From CBDUMN01 sp965368335 (GTDB lineage Bacteria > Pseudomonadota > Alphaproteobacteria > Rhodospirillales > JAPHRK01), in NCBI GenBank assembly GCA_965368335.1, contig CBDUMN010000020.1:1-45821 (forward strand): a stretch of 45,821 nucleotides of DNA. The letters are read 5' to 3'. The notes beneath the pieces were generated by a model. That model did not search any database, had not been told where the DNA came from, and worked only from the letters and a program-made list of their open reading frames with translations. Each line of letters begins with the position of its first letter. Position 1 is the first letter of the stretch. Shown here piece by piece: positions 8,582-17,888 of the stretch. A program made the translations under genes and the position numbers.

Positions 8582-9984
8582 GACGCCCCTCCCGCTACGA
8601 TAGCTTGGCGTTCGCCCGGCAAGGCGGCCACAATATTTTTGAAGGCCTCGCCGCGCAGTTCGAAATTGCTGAATTGGTCGAAAGAGGCACAGGCGGGCGA
8701 AAGCAAGACGACACCGCCGGTTCCGTCTGTCAGGGCCTTTTCCCGGGCCTGTTTGACCGCGGTTTCAAGATCGCCGGAGTGGGTGTTGGCGACCCGGCCT
8801 TCGAGCGTGACGGCGAAAGCTTCGGCCGCCTCGCCGATGAGGTAGGCGTGGCGCACGGAAGCCAGAGTTTCCACCAGGTCTTCAATGCCGCCGTCCTTGG
8901 CCCGGCCACCGGCGATCCAATAAATATCGGCATAGCTGGTGAGGGCCCGTGCGGCGGCTTCGGCGTTGGTCGCCTTGGAATCGTTGATGTAGGAAATGCC
9001 GTCGATTACGGCGACCAGTTCCTGGCGATGGGCAAGGCCGGGGAAGGTCGTCATGGCGCTGACGGCTTCGTTGCGGCTGAGCCCGAGGCTGCGCACCGAA
9101 GCGTAAGCGGCGGCGGCATTCTGGTGATTGTGCTGGCCGGTCAGAGTGGCGACGGTGGTCAGGTCGAGAACGACTTCCGACTTACCTTCCAGGTCGTCGA
9201 TCAATTGGCCGTTAAGCGCGTAAACCCCGCCCGCGACGGTTTGGCGCCCGGAAATGGGAACGACCCGATGATTGCCCTGAGATTTAAGCTCGTCGTAGAC
9301 CGAATGGCAGAAGGCGTCGTCCATGCCGATGATGGCCGTTCGGCCTTCCTTGCCGCCGTCGAAAATTCGGCGCTTGGCTTTGAGGTAACCGACCATGCCG
9401 CCGTGACGGTCCAGATGGTCGGGCGTCACGTTGAGCAAAACGGCTACGTCCAAATCCAGATCGTGGCTCAGGTCGAGCTGGTAGGACGATAGTTCCAGAA
9501 CGTAGACGCCGTCGTTGTCTACGGGCTCGAAGGTCAAAACCGGTTGACCGAGGTTGCCGCCCACCTCGGCGGTCTTGCCGGAGGACCGAAGAATGTGACC
9601 GATCAGGGCCGTGGTGGTTGATTTGCCGTTGGTTCCGGTAATGCCGATTTTGGGAGTGGCCCGTTGAGCCCTTGCCAATAGTTCCACATCACCGATGATT
9701 TCCACGTTGTGGGCTTCAGCCGACCCGACGGTCCAGTGAGGCGTGGGATGGGTCAGCGGGACGCCGGGGCTTAAAACCAATGCATCGATGGCGCTCCAGT
9801 CGGTCAGGGTCAGGTCGGCCAGGGGCGCGCCCGCCCTTGAAGCTTTTAGGCGGTTCTCGTCACTGTCGTCCCAGGCCAGGACTTTTGCTCCGGCTTTCTT
9901 CAAGGCTTCGACGCTGGCGAGACCCGACGCGCCAAGTCCGAAAACGGCGAAAGTTTTGTCTTTAAAGAGTTTCAGGTCGATCAT
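8578..9984 (-). CDS. murD: UDP-N-acetylmuramoyl-L-alanine--D-glutamate ligase MurD
   Basis: MurD adds D-Glu to UDP-MurNAc-L-Ala in the cytoplasm. The 468-residue protein has FAVFGLGASGLASVEAL near residues 12-28, the ATP loop GITGTNGKSTTT near 114-125, NVTPDHLDRHG, and the late FINDSKATN-like YINDSKATNAEA motif. LLSPACASFDQFSNF is characteristic of MurD. It starts four bases after the mraY stop with a GAGGTGA ribosome site, and overlaps ftsW by four bases. Confidence 0.97.
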   Translation of the reverse strand: MIDLKLFKDKTFAVFGLGASGLASVEALKKAGAKVLAWDDSDENRLKASRAGAPLADLTLTDWSAIDALVLSPGVPLTHPTPHWTVGSAEAHNVEIIGDVELLARAQRATPKIGITGTNGKSTTTALIGHILRSSGKTAEVGGNLGQPVLTFEPVDNDGVYVLELSSYQLDLSHDLDLDVAVLLNVTPDHLDRHGGMVGYLKAKRRIFDGGKEGRTAIIGMDDAFCHSVYDELKSQGNHRVVPISGRQTVAGGVYALNGQLIDDLEGKSEVVLDLTTVATLTGQHNHQNAAAAYASVRSLGLSRNEAVSAMTTFPGLAHRQELVAVIDGISYINDSKATNAEAAARALTSYADIYWIAGGRAKDGGIEDLVETLASVRHAYLIGEAAEAFAVTLEGRVANTHSGDLETAVKQAREKALTDGTGGVVLLSPACASFDQFSNFELRGEAFKNIVAALPGERQAIVAGGAS

Positions 9985-9988
9985 CGCG

Positions 9989-11074
9989 TCACCTCAGCTT
10001 CAGCGTCGCCAACCCGGCGAGCGCCAGGATGGACGCGATGATCCAGAACCGGATGACAATCGTCGGCTCCGCCCAGCCCTTCTTCTCGAAGTGATGGTGG
10101 AGCGGGGCCATGGCGAAGACCCGTTTGCCGGTCAGTTTGAAAGAAGCGACCTGAACGATCACCGAAACGGTTTCGAGAACGAACAACCCGCCGACAATGG
10201 CGAGAACGATCTCGTGTTTGGTGACGACGCTGATGGCCCCGAGCGCGCCGCCGAGCGCCAGCGAACCGGTATCGCCCATGAAAACCATGGCGGGCGGAGC
10301 GTTGAACCAGAGGAAGCCCAGTCCCGCGCCGATCAGTGCGCCGCAGAACACGGCCAATTCGCCGGTGCCGGGCACATGATGGATTTGCAGGTATCCGGCG
10401 AAGACGGCGTTGCCGGTCAGGTAGGCGATGATGGCGAAAACCCCGGCGGCGATCATCACCGGCACGATGGCCAGTCCGTCCAGGCCGTCGGTCAGGTTTA
10501 CCGAATTCGAAGCGCCGACCATGACGAAGGCGGCCAGGGCGATGAACATCCAGCCGAGATCGACCAGCAGACCTTTGAAGAACGGAAAGGCCAGATGGGT
10601 TTCCATGCCCGCTGGCATCAGTTTGGTGGCCCAATAGCTTGCTAGGACGGCAATGACGATTTGCCCCAAAAGCTTGAGTTTCCCCGGCAGGCCGCCGGTC
10701 GTCCGCTTGGTTACTTTCAGGTAGTCGTCCAGGAAACCAATCAGGCCGTAACCACCTGTAACCAAAAGCGTAATCCAAACATAACCGTTGCTGAGATCGG
10801 CCCAGAGAAGGGTTGAGACGAATAGGCCGAGCAGAATGAGCAGCCCACCCATGGTCGGCGTGCCCTGCTTGGTGATGATATGGCTTTCCGGTCCGTCGTC
10901 GCGGATCGGCTGACCTTCACCCTGACGGTTTTTCAGCCAGTTGATGACGGCCGGGCCAAACACAAAGGCGACGATCAGTGCGGTGATCACCGCGCCGCCC
11001 GTACGGAAGGTCAGGTAGCGGAAAATATTGAAGACCGGGATCTGGTCGGCCAGAGGGTGAAGCATATAAAGCAT
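9989..11074 (-). CDS. mraY: Phospho-N-acetylmuramoyl-pentapeptide transferase MraY
   Basis: MraY moves phospho-MurNAc-pentapeptide from UDP to undecaprenyl phosphate and so forms lipid I at the inner membrane. The 361-residue protein has about ten membrane segments. The Mg- and nucleotide-binding motifs are visible: GTPTMGGLLI, GFLDDYLKV with the Asp pair, NSVNLTDGLDGLA, and the late MAPLHHHFEKKGW loop. It starts 3 bases after the murF stop. Confidence 0.97.
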   Translation of the reverse strand: MLYMLHPLADQIPVFNIFRYLTFRTGGAVITALIVAFVFGPAVINWLKNRQGEGQPIRDDGPESHIITKQGTPTMGGLLILLGLFVSTLLWADLSNGYVWITLLVTGGYGLIGFLDDYLKVTKRTTGGLPGKLKLLGQIVIAVLASYWATKLMPAGMETHLAFPFFKGLLVDLGWMFIALAAFVMVGASNSVNLTDGLDGLAIVPVMIAAGVFAIIAYLTGNAVFAGYLQIHHVPGTGELAVFCGALIGAGLGFLWFNAPPAMVFMGDTGSLALGGALGAISVVTKHEIVLAIVGGLFVLETVSVIVQVASFKLTGKRVFAMAPLHHHFEKKGWAEPTIVIRFWIIASILALAGLATLKLR

Positions 11075-11077
11075 GGG

Positions 11078-12523
11078 CTACCCTCCGTTTACGGCTAGAC
11101 CGGGAGCCGTTTCCATGGATTTCAGTGCCTCGACGATCAGGCCCATGCGGCTACCCGCCGAGCCTTTGATCATGACTATATCGCCCGCCCGCAGGTGGGT
11201 CAGGACCATCGGAATCAAGCGATCCGATGTGCTTTCGTGACCGCCGCGCATGGTGGGCGCAAGAGCGTCGCGCAGGTGGGCCATGCCGCGTCCGGCGGTG
11301 AATACCAGATCGGTTCCGGCGGCTTCCAATGGACGAGCCAGTTCGGCGTGATAGTCGGCATAGGCCGCACCGAGTTCCAGCATGTCGCCAAGGACCGCGA
11401 TGCGCCGTCCGCCCTCTTGCGGCTGGGTTGCGCCAAGCACCTCAAAGGCGGCCCGCATGGAGGCCGGGCTGGCGTTGTAGCTTTCGTCGATCAGGGTAAA
11501 GGTTTCGCCGTCCGGTAAGGCGACGACGTGCCGTTCGCCGCGGCCTTTGACCGGCTGAGTGTCGGCCAGCATGGCGGCGGCTTTTTCGATATCCAGGTTA
11601 AGGGCGGACACGGCGGCCAAAACGGCGAGGCTGTTGATCGCCCAATGACTGCCGGGCAGGGAAATGCGGTAAGAAATCTCTTTACCTGCAATGGATGCGG
11701 TGATGTCGGAGCCTTCGGCATCGGCGGTCGCCGTTATGAGACGGACGTCGGCTTTATCGGATGCGCCGAAGGAAATGATCTTGCCGATACCGGCTTTGTT
11801 GGCCGCAGCGCTCAAACGGTCGAAGTGACGATTATCCCGGTTGAGGATCGCCGTACCCGCCTCATCCATGCCGGAGAAGATTTCGGCCTTGGCGTCGGCA
11901 ATGGCCTCTTCGCTTTCAAAGTTCCCGGCATGAACCGCTTCCACCGTGGTGATAATCGCCACATGGGGCTGGCTGATCTCGGAAAGCGGGATCAACTCGC
12001 CGGGGTGGTTCATACCCATTTCGAAGATGCCGAAGTCGGTTTCGGTGGCCATGCGGGCGAGAGAGAGCGGCAGCCCCAGGTGGTTGTTGAGGTTGCCCTC
12101 GGTCGCCGTGCATCGGCCCATGCTGCTCAGCACGAAACGCAGCGTTTCCTTGACGCCGGTTTTACCGACGCTGCCGGTCACGCCGATGATTTTGGCCTGG
12201 GTGCGTTTGCGGGCTGCTAGGCCGAGGACGGTCAGCGCTTTTTCGGCGTTTTCGACAATCAAAAGCGGCGCGGCGGGCGGGACGTCCTCAGGACGGGTCT
12301 CGACCATTGCTGCGCTGGCGCCCGTTTTTAGCGCTTGGGCGACGAATTTATGGCCGTCGAAGTTGGGGCCGCGCAGGGCGACGAACAGATCGCCCTCGTT
12401 GACTTGGCGGCTGTCGATGGAAACACCCGTGACGGTCCAGGCCGAGTTGGTCCGTCCGCCGGTCGCCTGTGCGGCGGCTTCGGCGGTCCAGAGAACCTCG
12501 TTGTTGACGGCCTTACCGGTCAT
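11078..12523 (-). CDS. murF: UDP-MurNAc-tripeptide--D-alanyl-D-alanine ligase MurF
   Basis: MurF adds the D-Ala-D-Ala dipeptide made by Ddl to the UDP-MurNAc-tripeptide. I chose the ATG at 12523, inside the last 11 bases of murE, giving 481 residues. The frame stays open much further upstream, but that part only mirrors murE. Marks are VSIDSRQVNEGDLFVAL, the ATP loop GVTGSVGKTGVKE near 114-126, GMNHPGEL, and DESYNASPASM near the middle of the C-terminal half. The following mraY start is three bases away. Confidence 0.96.
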   Translation of the reverse strand: MTGKAVNNEVLWTAEAAAQATGGRTNSAWTVTGVSIDSRQVNEGDLFVALRGPNFDGHKFVAQALKTGASAAMVETRPEDVPPAAPLLIVENAEKALTVLGLAARKRTQAKIIGVTGSVGKTGVKETLRFVLSSMGRCTATEGNLNNHLGLPLSLARMATETDFGIFEMGMNHPGELIPLSEISQPHVAIITTVEAVHAGNFESEEAIADAKAEIFSGMDEAGTAILNRDNRHFDRLSAAANKAGIGKIISFGASDKADVRLITATADAEGSDITASIAGKEISYRISLPGSHWAINSLAVLAAVSALNLDIEKAAAMLADTQPVKGRGERHVVALPDGETFTLIDESYNASPASMRAAFEVLGATQPQEGGRRIAVLGDMLELGAAYADYHAELARPLEAAGTDLVFTAGRGMAHLRDALAPTMRGGHESTSDRLIPMVLTHLRAGDIVMIKGSAGSRMGLIVEALKSMETAPGLAVNGG

Positions 12524-13985
12524 TGGTGTTCGTCTCCATTGCGTGTTGTTTGGCGCGCACGGCGTCGTGATCGGAAAACGGCAAAACCGTTTCTCCGATG
12601 ATCTGTCCCCTTTCGTGTCCCTTACCCGCAACAAGCAGGATGTCTCCTGCGCGAAGGTTGTCCATGCCCCGCGCGATGGCTTTGGCCCGGTCCCCAATTT
12701 CCTGAGCCGCCGGGCAGCCGGTGAGAATGGCCTTGCGGATCGTATTGGCGTTCTCGCCGCGTGGATTATCGTCTGTGACGATCGTGGCATCAGAAAGGCG
12801 GGCCGCAACGGCGCCCATTTGTGAGCGTTTCCCGCGATCCCGGTCACCGCCGCAACCGAATACGACGGAAAGTTTTCCGGCGGCATGGGGGCGCAGCGCT
12901 TTGAGCGCCGTTTCGAGCGCATCCGGCGTATGGGCGTAATCGACGATCACCGCCGCGCCATTCTTCAGCGTCGCGACACATTCCATGCGGCCCGGTGCGC
13001 CTTTGAGCAGTTTAAGGGCGGCGACGGCCCAGCCCCGGTTTGTTTCCCGGCAAAGAGCGAGGCCGAGGGCGCAGAGGGCGTTCATCGCCTGGAACTCACC
13101 GATGAGAGGCAGATGGATTTGATGGGTTTCGCCTAGAACGCCCAGAGTCAGGTCTTGTCCGCCAAGCATCGGTTTGTTGTCGATGAGACGGATATCCGTA
13201 CCGTTCTTCCCATAAGCAATGACGCGATGACCGTGGGCTTGGCAAAGCTTGTTCAGGTGTTCGAATTCGGGCGCATCGGCATTGAGAACGGCACATCCGT
13301 CTTTGGGTAGGAGTTCGGAGAACAGGCGGGTCTTGGCCTCGAAGTAAGCGGCCATGTCGCCATGATAGTCGAGGTGATCGCGGGAGAGATTGGTGAACCC
13401 GGCGGCCATTAGCTTGACCCCATCGAGACGGTATTGGTCGAGCCCGTGGCTTGAGGCCTCCATGGCGAGGTGATCGACGCCCGCTTCGTGGAGTTGTTGC
13501 AGCGTCTGATGTAAAGCCACCGGATCGGGGGTGGTCAAACCGCCGTCAATATTGAGGCCTGGGGCGGTGACGCCGAGCGTCCCCATGCTGGCGGCCTTGT
13601 GGCCGATAATGGTCCAAATCTGGCGAAGGAAGGCTGCCACCGAGGTTTTGCCATTGGTGCCGGTGACGGCGGCGACATAGTCGGGCTGGGGAGCGTAAAA
13701 ACGCGCCGCCAGGGTAGCGAACAGGCGGCGGGGATTGGCGCTTTCAAGGCAAGGGGCGGCGTCCGAGCCGCTGCCTTTGGGAAGCAACAGAACGCCAGCG
13801 CCCTTTTTGATGGCCTGAGGAATGAAGTCGCGACCATCGGCCTTCGCGCCCGGCAGGGCGGCGAACAGGAAGCCGGGTTCGACCGCGCGTGAATCGGCGG
13901 TCAAACCCGTCACTTCCATTTCCCCGATGGTCCCCGTGATCTGCACGTCGTCTTCAACTCCTTCAATCAATTGTTCCAGCCGCAT
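12513..13985 (-). CDS. murE: UDP-MurNAc-L-Ala-D-Glu--meso-diaminopimelate ligase MurE
   Basis: MurE adds the third stem-peptide residue. The 490-residue protein carries the ATP loop VTGTNGKTSVAAFL near 107-120, the MEASSHGLDQ segment and NLSRDHLDYHG. The late DNPRGEN motif is the established marker for meso-diaminopimelate rather than lysine specificity, which fits a Gram-negative cell wall. It starts 11 bases after ftsI ends and overlaps murF by 11 bases. Confidence 0.97.
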   Translation of the reverse strand: MRLEQLIEGVEDDVQITGTIGEMEVTGLTADSRAVEPGFLFAALPGAKADGRDFIPQAIKKGAGVLLLPKGSGSDAAPCLESANPRRLFATLAARFYAPQPDYVAAVTGTNGKTSVAAFLRQIWTIIGHKAASMGTLGVTAPGLNIDGGLTTPDPVALHQTLQQLHEAGVDHLAMEASSHGLDQYRLDGVKLMAAGFTNLSRDHLDYHGDMAAYFEAKTRLFSELLPKDGCAVLNADAPEFEHLNKLCQAHGHRVIAYGKNGTDIRLIDNKPMLGGQDLTLGVLGETHQIHLPLIGEFQAMNALCALGLALCRETNRGWAVAALKLLKGAPGRMECVATLKNGAAVIVDYAHTPDALETALKALRPHAAGKLSVVFGCGGDRDRGKRSQMGAVAARLSDATIVTDDNPRGENANTIRKAILTGCPAAQEIGDRAKAIARGMDNLRAGDILLVAGKGHERGQIIGETVLPFSDHDAVRAKQHAMETNTNDR

Positions 13986-13996
13986 GGGCGCTGCTC

Positions 13997-15718
13997 CTAG
14001 CGCCGCATGGCGGTTTGAATGAACAGCGGGTCGCCCGGCTGGGGCAGAGGTTCTTCCGTTACCGGCGCAATACCCATCAGAGGGGCCATACGCCGCACCA
14101 CGCGGCCGACTACCGGTGCGCCGACCCAGCCGCCGGTCGCATAGCCGTAGGTCCCGGAATGGCCTTTCGGTTCGTCAAGGGCCGCGAAAATCAAATATTT
14201 TGGGTTGTTGGTCGGGAAAACGCCGACGAAGGAAGAATAAAGCGCTTCTCTTTCATAACTTCCCTGAACCTGTTTTTCCGCGGTGCCGGTTTTGCCGCCG
14301 ACCATGTAGCCCGCCGCTTCGGCTTTTTTGCCGGTGCCGTCACGAACGACGAGCCGCATCATCTCACGCATCTGACGCGATGTGCGGGCGGTGAATACCT
14401 GTTCGCCGGGAACGAAAGCGCCCTCTTCTTTTTTGAGGAAAGTGGCCGGGCGCATGACGCCGCCGTTGACAACGGTTGAGATGGCGGTGGCCAACTGCAA
14501 GGGGCTCACCGCGATGCCGTGACCGTAGGAAATGGTCATGGTGTTGATCTCGCGCCAGGTGGCGGGGGTCAAGGGAGCGGCGGTTTCCGGAATTTCGGCG
14601 CTCGGACGGTCCAGCAGGCCGAGTTGCCGGAGGTATTTTTTCTGAACTTCCGTGCCCACGTCGACAGCCATTTTGGCCGCCCCGATGTTGGACGAATAAA
14701 CGAGAATTTCAGGAACCGAGAGCCAGCGTTTCTGCGGGTGGAAATCGCGGATGCGGAAACGGGCGACCTTGATTGGGCTGCGGGCGTCGTAGCGGCTGGT
14801 CAGGCTGACCGTGCCGTTATCGAGAGCCATGGCCGCGGTGATCAACTTAAAGGTCGAGCCCATTTCATGTACATCTGCCGTGACCCGGTTGCGTTGAGCG
14901 TCTTTATTATCGGCGCTTGGGGTGTTGGGGTCGAAGTCGGGCAGAGAGATCTGAGCGAGAATTTCACCGGTATTGACGTCCATGATCAGTGCTGCGCCGC
15001 CGACGGCCTTAAATTCGTCGTAGGCCTTGACCAGTTCTTCGCGGAGCAGCTCCTGAAGCCGGATGTCGATGGACAGTTTTAGCGGTTGGGTGGCGCTCTG
15101 AAGCTGTTTGTCGAAGGATTTTTCGATCCCGGCAATGCCGTTGCCGTCCACATCGGTCAGGCCGAGGATGTGAGCGGCGAGACTGCCGTGGGGATAGACG
15201 CGGGTGTCCTGGCGTTCGAAGTGAAGGGCGGGAATGCCGAGCTTATTGACTTCGTATTGCTGCTTGGGGGTCAGGTTGCGGCGCAGATAAACGAAGGCGC
15301 GGTCGGAGTTAAGGCGCTCGGCGATGGTTTCCTGATCGAGATCGGGCAAAATGGCGGCCAGTTTGGCGGCCGTCTTCTCGACAGATTCGCCGGTTTGTTT
15401 GAAAGCGCGGGCATTTACGTGGAGCGATACGGTGGGCAGGCTGGTTGCCAGTAAATTGCCGTTGCGGTCGAGAATGCCGGCGCGGGCGGCGATATGCTCG
15501 ACGGGTGGTGGAGTGCGGGCCAGGCGAGGCTCCCCACCTTCCTTCAAAACGCTGACATCGACAACGCGGCCCATGAGAATTGCAAAAATCAGGGCGAAAA
15601 CCACGCCGGTAACGACGAGACGGTGGCGGCCGGTTTCAAGGGCGGCCTTGCGGGCGCCGTCCAGTTCGACCTTTTGCGTTCCTTTGGTGGGCGGGATGCG
15701 AGATGTCGCTTGGGTCAT
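13997..15718 (-). CDS. ftsI: Septal peptidoglycan transpeptidase FtsI (PBP3)
   Basis: FtsI is the class B penicillin-binding protein that crosslinks septal peptidoglycan and works with FtsW. A short cytoplasmic tail and one membrane segment (about residues 34-52) precede the pedestal domain. The transpeptidase motifs are in order: S288-T-F-K291 with the active-site Ser, SSN at about 342-344, and KTGT in GGKTGTAEKQ. The protein has 573 residues. Its start overlaps the ftsL stop by four bases. Confidence 0.97.
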   Translation of the reverse strand: MTQATSRIPPTKGTQKVELDGARKAALETGRHRLVVTGVVFALIFAILMGRVVDVSVLKEGGEPRLARTPPPVEHIAARAGILDRNGNLLATSLPTVSLHVNARAFKQTGESVEKTAAKLAAILPDLDQETIAERLNSDRAFVYLRRNLTPKQQYEVNKLGIPALHFERQDTRVYPHGSLAAHILGLTDVDGNGIAGIEKSFDKQLQSATQPLKLSIDIRLQELLREELVKAYDEFKAVGGAALIMDVNTGEILAQISLPDFDPNTPSADNKDAQRNRVTADVHEMGSTFKLITAAMALDNGTVSLTSRYDARSPIKVARFRIRDFHPQKRWLSVPEILVYSSNIGAAKMAVDVGTEVQKKYLRQLGLLDRPSAEIPETAAPLTPATWREINTMTISYGHGIAVSPLQLATAISTVVNGGVMRPATFLKKEEGAFVPGEQVFTARTSRQMREMMRLVVRDGTGKKAEAAGYMVGGKTGTAEKQVQGSYEREALYSSFVGVFPTNNPKYLIFAALDEPKGHSGTYGYATGGWVGAPVVGRVVRRMAPLMGIAPVTEEPLPQPGDPLFIQTAMRR

Positions 15719-16041
15719 GGCTGCCGCCCTCCCGTGCTGGTGGGCAGGGCGTTGGGGTCCGTCGTCTCGTTACGGCGAGGCAGGTCGGAGAACGATCCCA
15801 AGTGCTCGGGTCCCATGGGCGTAAGGCCGAGGTATTCATTGGCAAGGCGTTTTAGACGGGCGGGTTCGTTGAGATGAGCCCACTCGGCCTTGAGGATGTG
15901 GATGGCTTCCTGGTGGTCCACAATGCTGCGGTTGACCTGGTTCAGTTCGCTCTCAAGATCAATGACTTCATACTTTACCTTGAAGAGCAAAACGCCCAAG
16001 GCTGCGGCGGTCAGGAACAGGGCGAGAGTAAGGCGTTTCAT
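15715..16041 (-). CDS. ftsL: Cell division protein FtsL
   Basis: FtsL is a small bitopic divisome protein that forms a coiled coil with FtsB and activates FtsWI. From the ATG at 16041 it has 108 residues, with one membrane helix at about 3-22 and then a predicted coiled coil around IDLESELNQVNRSIVDHQ. The C-terminal part RLKRLANEYLGL matches the FtsL/DivIC pattern. The start overlaps the rsmH stop as TGATG. An ATG eight codons upstream is an alternative. Confidence 0.92.
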   Translation of the reverse strand: MKRLTLALFLTAAALGVLLFKVKYEVIDLESELNQVNRSIVDHQEAIHILKAEWAHLNEPARLKRLANEYLGLTPMGPEHLGSFSDLPRRNETTDPNALPTSTGGRQP

Positions 16042-17036
16042 CAGGCGGCCTCCCTCGGTTGCCATACGGGGGCATCGGTGCGCTCGGCGGCGCGCAGACG
16101 GGCAGAGCGCGCCCGCGGGTTGGTCCGGGCTTCTTCGTTGCTGGGACCGACCGGCTTGCGGGTGATAAGCCGGAAACTGGGCTGACGGACGTCGGCGGGG
16201 GCTTCGCCGGGCAGACGACGCGAGGGAGCGCCCTCTTTACCGCTACGTTCTTTGAAAAAGTTTTTGACGATCCGATCTTCCAGGGAGTGGAAGCTAACCA
16301 CCACAAGGCGTCCGCCGGGCTCGAGCAATTCTTCGGCGGCTTGCAGGCCGCGTTCCAACTCGCCCAACTCGTCGTTGACGTAGATGCGCAGGGCCTGGAA
16401 GGTGCGGGTGGCGGGGTCGATGGAGGCCTTGCCGTCTTTCCTGCGCGGACTGTGAACGACGGAGCGAACCAGATCGGCCAGTTGAGCGGTGCGGGTGATG
16501 GGCTCAATGCCCCGGGCATTGACGATGGTCCGGGCGACGGCGCGGGAGGCGCGCTCCTCGCCGTATTTATAGATAATGTCGGCGAGTTCCTTTTCGCCCA
16601 ACTCATTGACCACGTCGGCGGCTGTCCGTCCGTCACGACCCATGCGCATGTCGAGCGGACCATCTTCCTTGAATGAAAAGCCACGGTCGGCTTGGTCGAG
16701 TTGCACGGAGGAAACGCCGATGTCGAGCATTACGCCGGTGACCCGGTCGATGCCGTGGGCGGCCAGCAGGCTCGCCATGTCGCCAAAGCAGCCGGAGAGA
16801 AAGCGGAAGCGGTTGGGATAGGCGCTTTCCAGCGTTTGGGCATGGGGCTGGGCGTCAGGGTCGCGGTCGATGGCCCAGACCAGACAATCGGCGCTATCGA
16901 GGGTGGCGCGGGTATAGCCGCCCCGACCGAAGGTGCCGTCCACATAAACGCCGGAGTCTTGCGGCTGGAGCGCGTTGAGAACTTCGGACAGGAGGACGGG
17001 GATATGGGGCGTGTTGGATGCTTGGATCGCCGCCAT
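16041..17036 (-). CDS. rsmH: 16S rRNA (cytosine1402-N4)-methyltransferase RsmH (MraW)
   Basis: RsmH uses S-adenosylmethionine to methylate N4 of C1402 in 16S rRNA. The 331-residue protein begins with HIPVLLSEVLNALQP and has the SAM loop YVDGTFGRGGYTRA. MLDIGVSSVQLDQADRGFSF, RIYVNDELGELERGL and VVSFHSLEDRIVKNFF follow. All are family hallmarks. It is coupled to mraZ upstream and ftsL downstream by TGATG overlaps. Confidence 0.97.
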   Translation of the reverse strand: MAAIQASNTPHIPVLLSEVLNALQPQDSGVYVDGTFGRGGYTRATLDSADCLVWAIDRDPDAQPHAQTLESAYPNRFRFLSGCFGDMASLLAAHGIDRVTGVMLDIGVSSVQLDQADRGFSFKEDGPLDMRMGRDGRTAADVVNELGEKELADIIYKYGEERASRAVARTIVNARGIEPITRTAQLADLVRSVVHSPRRKDGKASIDPATRTFQALRIYVNDELGELERGLQAAEELLEPGGRLVVVSFHSLEDRIVKNFFKERSGKEGAPSRRLPGEAPADVRQPSFRLITRKPVGPSNEEARTNPRARSARLRAAERTDAPVWQPREAA

Positions 17037-17491
17037 CAGAGTCCGCCTCCGGGCCCCAGGGTCAATCCGTTCTCGATGACCTGTCGAACAGCCTCTTCTT
17101 GGGCTTTCTGAGCGGCGGCGGGTTCCCAGATTTGGAAGGTGTCGGCTTGGCCGACGAAGGTGGCGCGGCCGGAAATTCCGGCGAACTCTGCGAAGTCGCG
17201 GGGCATAACCAAACGGCCCATGTCGTCCATGCGGACGGGACGGGCGCGGCCAAAGATGGCGGTGGTCAAGGCTCGACGTTCGGACGAAAACTCGCGATGG
17301 TCTTTAAGCCCCTGCTTGATCTCCTCCATCCATTCCACCGTGCCCGCTTCGATGGCGTTGCAGGTGAAGGAAGGGAAGAGGAAAAGCTGATTGGCGCGCT
17401 GACCTTCCAGTTCCGCACGGAAAGGCGCAGGGACGGAGACCCGCCCCTTGCTATCAACCTTATTCTCAAATGTGCCCGCGAAGAGTGCCAT
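17036..17491 (-). CDS. mraZ: Transcriptional regulator MraZ
   Basis: MraZ is a ring-forming DNA-binding protein with two SpoVT/AbrB-type domains that regulates the dcw cluster. The two conserved DxxGR motifs are visible as DSKGRVSVP near the N-terminus and DDMGRLVMP in the second half. The length of 151 residues is normal. It is the first gene of the cluster, and a five-copy TGGGNN repeat array, the expected operator, lies about 115-160 bases upstream of its start. Confidence 0.95.
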   Translation of the reverse strand: MALFAGTFENKVDSKGRVSVPAPFRAELEGQRANQLFLFPSFTCNAIEAGTVEWMEEIKQGLKDHREFSSERRALTTAIFGRARPVRMDDMGRLVMPRDFAEFAGISGRATFVGQADTFQIWEPAAAQKAQEEAVRQVIENGLTLGPGGGL

Positions 17492-17604
17492 GTGCCCCCT
17501 GCGTACCCCGTGCGCTCCAACAAAAAAGTCTTTTCGGACCCAACCCGCGATCCCGTCGACAAATGAAGATGTAGACCCCAGGCGCTACACCTACTTCACC
17601 GTAT

Positions 17605-17650
17605 TGGGATAATATGGAATACCATGGGATATCATGGGGGTCAATGGGAA
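17605..17650 (+). promoter_or_regulatory. MraZ-box array (five TGGGNN repeats, 10 bp period)
   Basis: On the plus strand TGGGAT, TGGAAT, TGGGAT, TGGGGG and TGGGAA start at 17605, 17615, 17625, 17635 and 17645, each separated by four bases. MraZ operators are known as TGGG-type direct repeats with roughly 10-base periodicity upstream of mraZ. The exact one-turn spacing puts all units on one face of the helix. The second unit is degenerate (TGGA). Confidence 0.8.
17616..17644 (-). promoter_or_regulatory. Candidate sigma-70 promoter of the dcw cluster
   Basis: On the minus strand TTGACC (17644-17639) is followed after 17 bases by TATTCC (17621-17616), a weak but correctly spaced -35/-10 pair. 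It lies within the MraZ boxes, so MraZ binding would directly block RNA polymerase. This is a pattern match only. A start site here would leave a leader of about 115 bases. Confidence 0.4.
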
Positions 17651-17832
17651 AGGCCTAAAAACAGGGCTTTTCAGGTGCTTTTTGTATGCCCTGGAAATGA
17701 TGAATAAATTGTTGATTCATAAAGGAAAAGACAGACATGAAATCCTGTCCCATAGAGAAGTCGGCATACCCCATGAAGCAATGGTCCCAGATGTTCATTT
17801 TTTGTTCTATTTTGGAGGTGGAGGAAGGTGCT

Positions 17833-17851
17833 CTTTAGAGCGCCTCTAAAG
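17833..17851. repeat. 19-base palindrome CTTTAGAG-cgc-CTCTAAAG
   Basis: Two perfect 8-base arms are separated by three bases. No T tract follows on either strand, so it is not an obvious terminator. It lies between the rnpB transcript terminator and the MraZ operator and could be a regulator site for the dcw promoter or a structured element. Confidence 0.5.
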
Positions 17852-17888
17852 GCGAATCCGCAGGTTTCCTGGATTTTTAGAATTTCTG

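Noticed and set aside
12524..12922. N-terminal extension of murF into murE
   Set aside because: The added 133 residues only mirror murE in another frame; the family start is at 12523.
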